Assembly (NCBI GenBank): GCA_035620975.1 | Contig: DASPFV010000263.1 | Location: forward strand, 1-64,000 | Length of the DNA stretch: 64,000 nucleotides | Reading direction: 5' to 3' | Origin: DASPFV01 sp035620975 | GTDB lineage: Bacteria; Acidobacteriota; Vicinamibacteria; Vicinamibacterales; 2-12-FULL-66-21 | In this document: positions 59,501-64,000 of the stretch, one piece after another | Layout: each line of letters starts with the position of its first letter | Numbering within the stretch: position 1 is the stretch's first letter | The notes under the pieces: model-generated | What the model was told of the DNA's origin: nothing | The model's database searches: none | The model's input: the letters and a program-made list of their open reading frames with translations, nothing else | Position numbers and translations under genes: made by a program

Positions 59501-60250
59501 GGCGCGTTTCCCATCACGTCCGACATCACGTCCTTCTCGGGCGAACAGGCGTATGGCACCCGAAGCTCGATCGAGCTGCGTTACGGCTACGGCATCGAGC
59601 GGAACCACACGTTCATCCGGGACGAGGCCGCGGATCCCTTCGACCTCACCGTGAAGATCGCGCGCTTCACTGCGGGCGGCCTCGTCGATCGCCGTGACGA
59701 TGCGTTCGAACCGGCGCGTGGCTGGTTCGCGGCGTCAACGCTCGAGCTCTCGACGCCGGGGCTCGGCTCGGATCTGCGGTTCCTCAGGAACTTCGCGCAG
59801 TACTCCCGCTTCGACGGCATCGGGCGGAACCTGGTGCTCGCATCGGCAGCCCGCCTGGGCCTCGCGCGCACCTTCGGCGACGAGGTGCTCATTCCGAGCG
59901 AGCGCTTCTATTCCGGCGGCGCGACCAGCGTGCGGGGCTATCGGGAGGACGATCTCGGGGCCCGGAGCATCTTCGACGACGCGGAAGGCGGGTCCGCGCT
60001 GCTGGTCCTCAACGGCGAGGTCCGGTTCCCGATCTACCGATGGCTGAACGGTGTCGGGTTCGTCGACATGGGCAGCGTTTACCCGACGGTGAGCGACATC
60101 TCGCTGGCCGATTTCCAGATCGGCCTTGGCGCCGGCGCACGTTTCGACACGCCGTTCGGTCTGTTCCGATTGGACCTTGGTATTCCCGCCAACCGGCGAT
60201 CGTTCGATCCGCGCTGGCGGGTTCACTTCGGTCTCGGTCACGCCTTTTGA
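53585..60250 (+). CDS. TamB-Omp85 fusion protein (TamB-like domain + POTRA + barrel)
   Basis: The protein is 2221 residues from a GTG start. An N-terminal anchor (LARLAGVLASLILVGIVLLH, 13-32) and AsmA/TamB-like beta-helical repeats run to about 1460; the TamB C-terminal signature lies around 1280-1460 (YLGGNTYRIERLSIDLTNPR, LAKRLGPDVELVYSQNLADD, ...FGLSWRLLWLDDQSRSYEFR). POTRA repeats follow from about 1477 (RIDAVRIAGTPGFSEDQLRR; SRLRRSAYRQATAEVETHVD; GPRAILHDVVVDGADAGKPY). A 16-strand-type Omp85 barrel begins near 1880, with the loop-6 motif V-R-G-Y-R near 2116 and a terminal Phe (FGLGHAF). In proteobacteria TamB and TamA are separate proteins moving lipids or barrel proteins across the periplasm; here one chain could span both membranes. 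Confidence 0.92.
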   Translation: MRRVSVARFAGRLARLAGVLASLILVGIVLLHVPWVRGRVLEYVRTYVDREFGVALRASALRYNLFTRSIELRDVGIASFSAADSFLEADRLVVVLDPGVFLGRFAGSRISLGRPRLRLVRYPDGSLNLPPSRGGVERDAPLQLGVVSATGLTATLDDRAAQRSLTVGPLDLSVNVGGPPSAPGTLGPGGFTVRAGRFQTSGTIAARLAFDGTRLRVEELTVETEAGRAVLTGWADIAGERSAVDARVSATIDLPQAARLAGIDAGGLAGHVDATATATGALTAPAIAVDITSRGAEFEPVGPLRLAGRSTFRANRVLIDNVALASAAGSLQLQGAVELGGSPADAGHPVSRVSLEWTAVRIDDLAPALNPSLPVRFGSVARGSGTVEFDVRDPQARAPLRLRATATTELEPEAQATTGDSLGLAGTAHLQVRDGRWSVRHSLHAERAQVELAGDVAGRFLDSPRGVHSTVGGRSRVHAADIGVLQPLLQAAGVTLPPEVADGLAGSVLATVDLAGTVERPFARIDLEGRDLRAGLWPHAAAIDARVAVDANGVRVDPLQATAGTTSLRASGRYAWRGPFEATIELTDDDLTAISSRFNLPATVGGSARLEGTISGVISKARRAGTAELSLSSKDLSIDQVSAGPLSARGTIPLADGGVITVDAVAPGIGARAQLQIVNRIGYPVSGEIALDHDEIGALIPPRYREQMAEVSGRLSATARFSGQLSDPAGIRGRLDLSGLDLTLRGTRVALAAPGSVTLSGDRIHVDSLDLHVGARTRATLTGQLGRAVLPDPLRLRVDGPLSELITIGARTAGTEPLAIRGDGAVVLDLRVEGTLGHPLPAGTVSVRSSSLAYATLAPVTGLAVDATVDPTVITLRSVAAQWQGASLRGAGTLPWRVVLHSLEASSQGVAREPSRFEEWLKALPAEPAQAGLTLRADNVTEGVLKDVVAPGQFGDVRAQASATVAVEADRLTLDRVRATAVIDPARLTLAGVPFTQTVPTRLRLENGRASIAAFHWVAEGNSVVATGGADLAGVQPSLDVGIAAALDLRVLGAFVGGIASGGTAQAELQLTGPFGSPRVAGRIAVADGELQVERPRLAASDLEGTLQVAADGKATVSMAGLVNAGTATLEGTLDLANLAAPQGTLHATARRVALEYPSGLQTESDVDLELALDPATPTLTGRIAVLGGTYTEPLVLTTQLLSLSGTDGIARAAPSADWMSAMRLDVTVATVDDVRIDNNYGRFDLGATLRLVGTAANPGVLGRVQAGEDGEIYLGGNTYRIERLSIDLTNPRTITPEIDFAAQTRVGDLPIGVELRCPAAGACEREVTSLATGVDDAEAEARLFGTAGGVATAGAGLARLLSGEILGVVGRTVGLDAIRLEQEAERRDIFDDPTLISGDVDPATRLTLAKRLGPDVELVYSQNLADDGFAWSTTYLGPFGLSWRLLWLDDQSRSYEFRHEIGGRGRRPVRAPGPRIDAVRIAGTPGFSEDQLRRQLRLTEGDRFTFGAWQRDRDRLARFYHGEGYLEARIRARRMGAHRGNPDPNDASTSPGQSVALEYTIARGSATHLVVRGTTLPDGVRNRIVERWTSALFDGFLERDARTIVRDYLYRDGYLNATVSAAIEHDETADAKTLTIDVVPDSKIATRIDMTGNVAVPTDQLVGIVSQADPLSPWLDPGSVERLLENHYRSEGFLAAAVSVGRPAVSDGVSAVPIHVSEGAPYAIGHVELSGLPDLPDPENRDAFALSSGDRYRPAGVAAAVERIESRLRRSAYRQATAEVETHVDADAARVDIAVRVTPGPRAILHDVVVDGADAGKPYLARSIVLQPGAPLDPSAIRETRQRLYDLDLYRSVDIVVQPLATQPPPAPGAATEQPVVARIMLEQRPRYRFRYGLALSDEPLGPDERNRRLGFAADLENTNVFGRGASAGASVRLRGDQQVGRLTLGARRFFGLPIRSTLFLEREREQLNPDGAFPITSDITSFSGEQAYGTRSSIELRYGYGIERNHTFIRDEAADPFDLTVKIARFTAGGLVDRRDDAFEPARGWFAASTLELSTPGLGSDLRFLRNFAQYSRFDGIGRNLVLASAARLGLARTFGDEVLIPSERFYSGGATSVRGYREDDLGARSIFDDAEGGSALLVLNGEVRFPIYRWLNGVGFVDMGSVYPTVSDISLADFQIGLGAGARFDTPFGLFRLDLGIPANRRSFDPRWRVHFGLGHAF

Positions 60251-60306
60251 GCGTTCGAGCCCGCCAGGCGTGAACGGGCCGTCCGCGAGCGAGTCACCCG
60301 GCTAGG

Positions 60307-60894
60307 CTATCTGCCGCGGACCGTGCGCATGATCGACTGTACCGCCGGCCTCTCCGGGGCTTCCGGGGCGAGGCGGAGGAAGTTCTCGAAGTAGACGGCC
60401 ATCCGGTCGATGCGCTTCGTCTTGTAGAAAGACATGCCCGCCTCGTAGTGGGCGTAGGCCATCTGCGGGTCGAGCTCGGCGGCCCTGGCAAATGCCTCGG
60501 CGGCCTGCGCGTGATCGTCGCGCGCCGATTCGACCAGGCCGAGCTGAAAATGCGCCTGCGCCGAGTTGGCGTCGATCTCGACTGCCTTCCTGGCTGCCGC
60601 CTGGGCGGCGTCCAGATTCCCCTCGACCAGCGCGGTGCCGGAGTTGCCGATTTCTCTCCACGCGCTCCCCTCGTCGGCCGTGGCCAGCGATCCGAACGCC
60701 TGCTTCGCGTCGTCGTTCTGATCGAGCTTTCGATGCGCGAGCGCGCGCAGGTAGACGTGGCCCTGTGGCGCGTCAGGCCGCGACCTGACGCTGTCGATCA
60801 CCTCCTGGTACTTGCCCGCTTCGAACAGCTTCTCCGGCGGCACGTCCTGCGCGACGGCCGCGGCCGCGATGGTCAACAACACGGCAGCCAACAT
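60307..60894 (-). CDS. Exported tetratricopeptide-repeat protein
   Basis: The protein is 195 residues with a signal peptide (MLAAVLLTIAAAAVAQ). About five TPR units follow: EKLFEAGKYQEVIDSVRSRP, GHVYLRALAHRKLDQNDDAK, GNSGTALVEGNLDAAQAAAR, AQAHFQLGLVESARDDHAQA and AYAHYEAGMSFYKTKRIDRM. TPR proteins act as scaffolds. It ends 56 bases from the end of the TamB-Omp85 gene, convergently, so no operon link. The ATG at 60894 starts the signal peptide. Confidence 0.85.
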   Translation of the reverse strand: MLAAVLLTIAAAAVAQDVPPEKLFEAGKYQEVIDSVRSRPDAPQGHVYLRALAHRKLDQNDDAKQAFGSLATADEGSAWREIGNSGTALVEGNLDAAQAAARKAVEIDANSAQAHFQLGLVESARDDHAQAAEAFARAAELDPQMAYAHYEAGMSFYKTKRIDRMAVYFENFLRLAPEAPERPAVQSIMRTVRGR

Positions 60895-61030
60895 GGATCC
60901 TCCTCGTGGGCGTTGCCCCCCTCGCATTGTGCCGCAGGTGGGTTGCTGTCGGAACCGGACGCAAGCTCAGCCGGACGGCCGGCCCAATGGTCCCTCCCGC
61001 GATCAGATTCCCGCTGCCTGGCCGTGAACT

Positions 61031-64000
61031 CTACTCACCGCGTCCGCCAGGTCTCGCCGGTTGCCGGCGTGGCGACCAGCGCCGCTCCAGCCATCCATGA
61101 ACCTCCAGATAGAGCGACGGGAGCACGAGCAGCGTGAAAACGGTGGAGGTCAGCAGGCCGCCGATCATCACGGTTGCGAGCGGGCGCTCGATCTCTGTTC
61201 CGTGCAACTGCAGAACGAGCAGCGGCAGCAGACCGAGTGTGGCCGTGCCCGCAGTCATCAGCTTCGGCCGGACGCGCCCGATGCTCGCTTCGCGGACGGC
61301 CTCCACCAGCGTTCTCCCTTCCGCCACCAGTCCGTGGGTCTGCGTGACCAGCACGAGGCTGTTCTGCACGGCGATGCCGAACAGGCCGATCAGGCCGACG
61401 GCCGACGACACGTTCCATGTCTCGCCAGCCAGGTGAAGCGCAAGGATTCCGCCGACGAACGCAACCGGCACGGTGGCCAGGATCAGGCCCGCCTCGACCG
61501 CGGACCCCAGCGCAATCAGCAGCAGCACGAACACGCCGAACAACGCAGCCCCGATCGCGAGCGTCAGCGCACGGGACGCGCGGGCCTGGCTTTCCGCGCG
61601 CCCGCCGAGGTCGAAGAAGTAGCCGGAGGGCAGTGTCAGCCGGCTCGTGAGAATGCTTCTGATCTCGGCGGCCGTGCTGCCGAGATCGCGCCCGATCACC
61701 GACCCCTCCACCGCGATCCGGCGCATGCCTGCCTCTCGACGGATTGCCGCAGGGCCGAACGTCTGGGTGATTTTCGCCAGCTGTCCGAGGGGGATCCGGG
61801 TGCCGTCGTGGCCATCGATCAACAGCGTGCGGATGGCGTCGAAGGTCGCGCGACGGTCGTCGCGCAATCGGACGACCAGGTCGAACCGCCGTTGCCCGAG
61901 CCAGATCGGCGATTGCTCCTCCCCGACGAGGCCTATGCGGACCGCCCGGACCACGTCGCCGGGTGCCAACCCGACTCGCGCCGCGGCCTCGCGATCGACC
62001 GCGATCTGCAGCTGGGGCAGACCCGTGAGCTGTTCCGCACGGAGATCGGCGATGCCCTCGACACCGCGCACGAGGACCTCCGCCTGCTGCGCGAGCCGAG
62101 CCAGCTCGTCGAGATCCGGTCCGAAGATCCGAACCGAAAGATCGGCGGGCGTCCCTCCGAGACCTTCGTCGATGCGCATGCCGAGCGGCGTCGTGAACAG
62201 CACCGCGACGCCTGGCAGTCCTTCGAGCCTCCCGCGCATGTCGGACTCGATCTCTTCAAGGCTCCGCGATCGGCCCGGCTTCAGCACGACCAGCACGTCG
62301 GAGAGGGTATGCGGCATCGGATCTTCGGTGCGCTCCGCGCGGCCGGTGCGGCGGACGACGTCCTCGACCTCGGGCACCTCCCGCAGGATGTCCTCGACGC
62401 GGTGGTTGATTCGGTCGACCTCTTCCAGTGCGGCTTCGGCCGGCAGGACGGTCTGCAGCAGGAACGCGCCCTCGTCGAGTTGGGGCATGAAGTCGCTGCC
62501 GAGCCGGGTGCCCAGGACAATCGCGGGTGCGGCGATCAGCAGCGTGACCAGGGCCACCACGCGGGGGTGACGGAGACAGCGGTCCAGGGCCGGCGCATAC
62601 CAGCGCTTCGCCTTCCGGAGCAGCGGGACGTCTTCGTCGGCCCCGGTGCGTGAGGGCCGCAGCAGGATCGCGGCGGCAACGGGCACGATTGTGAGCGCCA
62701 GCACGAGCGCCGCAACCATTGCGGCCATCACGGCCGCCGCGAGCGGCTGGTACATGCGTCCTTCGATCCCGGTCATCCCGAAGAGCGGCAGGAAGACCAC
62801 GATCACGATGAGCGTGGCAAACGAAATCGGTCGCGCAACCTCGATGGCCGCCGCGAGCGCCCGCTTGCGTCGCTCGCCGCCGGACGGGGTCCCTGCCAGT
62901 CGATGCAGGATGTTCTCGACCATGATGATCGCGGCATCGACCAGCAGTCCGACCGCGATCGCGAGCCCACCCAGGGTCATCGTGTTGAGCCCGATGCCGA
63001 GCGGCCGCAGAAGCAGCCCGGCCAGCGCGATCGACAGCGGGATCGTGAGGGTCACGATCAGCGCCGCCCTGGCGTTTCCGATCAGCAGCAGAATGACCAG
63101 CACGACGAACACGCCCCCGATCGCGACCGCGCGTCCGACGCCCCCCAGCGCCGAGGCCACGAGCTGCGCCTGGTCGTAGACGATGCGCAGCTGCACGCCT
63201 GCGGGAAGGGTGCGCCGGATGTCGTCGACGGCGGCGCGAATGCCGGCGGCCACCTGCACGGTATCGGCGCCGAACTGCTTGATGACGCGCGCGCTCACGA
63301 CCTCACCGTTCAGACGGTGCGCGATGCCGCGCCGGACGGCCGCGGCTTCCTGGATGTCAGCCACGTCCCCGAGGACGACCGGTACAACGCCGCGCGTGGC
63401 CACGACCGTCCGGCGCAGGTCGTCGACGGTGTGCGCCCGGCCGAGTGCGCGAACCGTCCACTCGATGGCACCCTGCGAAACGATGCCGCCCGACGCGTTG
63501 AGGTTCGACTCCTCCACCGCATGCAGCACTTCGTCGAGACTGATCCGGCGCGCCGCCATCCGTTCAGGATCGAGCTGCACCTGGAACTGGCGGAGGTATC
63601 CTCCCAGTCGCTCGACGGCGGCCACGCCAGGGACCGCAAGGAGGCGATAGTTGACCTCGAACTCGGCGAGGTCGCGCAGGCTCATGAGATCGGCGGATCC
63701 CGGCTCCGCCTCGAGCGTGAACTCGAAGATCTCGTTGAGCCGGCCCGTGAGGCTCGAGATGAGCGGCGGGTCGGTGCCCGGTGGAAGCTGCCCCGTCACC
63801 TGTGCCACACGTTCGGCAACGAACTGGCGCGACCGGTAGTACTCCGCGTGGGGATCGAACTCGATCGTCACCTGGGAGACACCGAGCTGTGAGTTCGACC
63901 GCACCCGGCGGACGTTCGGCAGACCCGCCAGGGCCACTTCGAGTGGAATCGCAATCGCGGTTTCGAGCTCCTCCGCACCCATCGCGGGGTTCTGCGCGAT
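61031..64000 (-). CDS. Heavy-metal RND efflux pump inner-membrane subunit (CusA/CzcA-like), partial
   Basis: The frame is open to the window edge and gives 989 residues; about 50 N-terminal residues (TM1) lie outside. Porter domain: EELETAIAIPLEVALAGLPN, VRRVRSNSQLGVSQVTIEFD. TM block: TIPLSIALAGLLLRPLGIGL, LAIAVGLLVDAAIIMVENIL, FATLIVIVVFLPLFGMTGIE, then the second periplasmic half (GSDFMPQLDEGAFLLQTVLP, typical of CusA/CzcA) and the second TM block (GLFGIAVQNSLVLVTQTHGL). It exports divalent or monovalent heavy metals with a membrane-fusion protein and outer-membrane channel, which would lie beyond the window. The exact metal is not decided. The C-terminus is short and basic. Confidence 0.95.
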   Translation of the reverse strand: MAQNPAMGAEELETAIAIPLEVALAGLPNVRRVRSNSQLGVSQVTIEFDPHAEYYRSRQFVAERVAQVTGQLPPGTDPPLISSLTGRLNEIFEFTLEAEPGSADLMSLRDLAEFEVNYRLLAVPGVAAVERLGGYLRQFQVQLDPERMAARRISLDEVLHAVEESNLNASGGIVSQGAIEWTVRALGRAHTVDDLRRTVVATRGVVPVVLGDVADIQEAAAVRRGIAHRLNGEVVSARVIKQFGADTVQVAAGIRAAVDDIRRTLPAGVQLRIVYDQAQLVASALGGVGRAVAIGGVFVVLVILLLIGNARAALIVTLTIPLSIALAGLLLRPLGIGLNTMTLGGLAIAVGLLVDAAIIMVENILHRLAGTPSGGERRKRALAAAIEVARPISFATLIVIVVFLPLFGMTGIEGRMYQPLAAAVMAAMVAALVLALTIVPVAAAILLRPSRTGADEDVPLLRKAKRWYAPALDRCLRHPRVVALVTLLIAAPAIVLGTRLGSDFMPQLDEGAFLLQTVLPAEAALEEVDRINHRVEDILREVPEVEDVVRRTGRAERTEDPMPHTLSDVLVVLKPGRSRSLEEIESDMRGRLEGLPGVAVLFTTPLGMRIDEGLGGTPADLSVRIFGPDLDELARLAQQAEVLVRGVEGIADLRAEQLTGLPQLQIAVDREAAARVGLAPGDVVRAVRIGLVGEEQSPIWLGQRRFDLVVRLRDDRRATFDAIRTLLIDGHDGTRIPLGQLAKITQTFGPAAIRREAGMRRIAVEGSVIGRDLGSTAAEIRSILTSRLTLPSGYFFDLGGRAESQARASRALTLAIGAALFGVFVLLLIALGSAVEAGLILATVPVAFVGGILALHLAGETWNVSSAVGLIGLFGIAVQNSLVLVTQTHGLVAEGRTLVEAVREASIGRVRPKLMTAGTATLGLLPLLVLQLHGTEIERPLATVMIGGLLTSTVFTLLVLPSLYLEVHGWLERRWSPRRQPARPGGRGE

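Noticed and set aside
1..64000. CRISPR array, rRNA operon or prophage
   Set aside because: No regularly spaced repeats, no rRNA-like stretches and no phage structural genes were found. The only mobile features are the two recombinase units.

Overview
This is a GC-rich chromosomal segment, most likely from an Acidobacteriota relative (a Vicinamibacteria-like genome). The main reasons are four full-length two-core FtsX/MacB-type permeases of the acidobacterial ADOP type plus a fifth fragment, three PadR regulators beside such permeases, and a Hanks-type kinase with PP2C and FHA partners. The taxon is an inference. No rRNA, complete tRNA or CRISPR array was seen.

Layout. 1-660: the end of a TonB-like protein and two abutting gene fragments. 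0.76-2.5 kb: a fasciclin lipoprotein and a MerR/B12 (CarH/LitR-like) regulator. 2.74-10.86 kb: what looks like a tandem pair of integrative elements. Three co-oriented copies of a 21-bp motif, whose last 13 bases equal the 3' end of E. coli initiator tRNA, separate two units. Each unit has a large serine recombinase gene whose 3' end runs through the motif at its left edge. Cargo is a DUF433 antitoxin, a beta-lactamase-fold hydrolase, several toxin-antitoxin pieces and a secreted protein. Both recombinase genes are broken. 10.9-16.5 kb: an ADOP permease, a Uma2 nuclease, a cupin protein, RNase HI, an acetyltransferase and a small monooxygenase. 16.6-18.9 kb: a ROK kinase and a PIG-L deacetylase pair. 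19-22.4 kb: an ADOP permease divergent from a PadR gene and a membrane protein. 22.5-28.1 kb: a VOC protein, an MBL-fold hydrolase, CreD, and a divergent response regulator/histidine kinase pair.

28.1-36.5 kb holds a tight eight-gene run on the minus strand: a barrel-type outer-membrane protein, two tandem DUF3604 PHP-type proteins, a PpiC-type isomerase, three different HupE/UreJ-type membrane proteins and a DUF2490 protein. Most junctions overlap by 1-4 bases. The gene content suggests a cell-envelope system that couples metal transport to secreted hydrolases. This is the best candidate for an undescribed system. A palindrome sits just upstream.

36.9-42.7 kb: two joined gene relics, then a kinase, phosphatase, FHA and secreted-protein signalling cluster, and a secreted protein made of 11-residue repeats. 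43-51.8 kb: two PadR-ADOP operons around a GlxA-type regulator and an OsmC gene. All three PadR genes of the window have a promoter whose -10 box lies exactly 8 bases before the start codon, which predicts leaderless mRNAs. 52-64 kb: an AI-2E-family exporter, a 2221-residue fusion of TamB with a POTRA/Omp85 barrel, a TPR protein, and a heavy-metal RND pump cut by the window edge.
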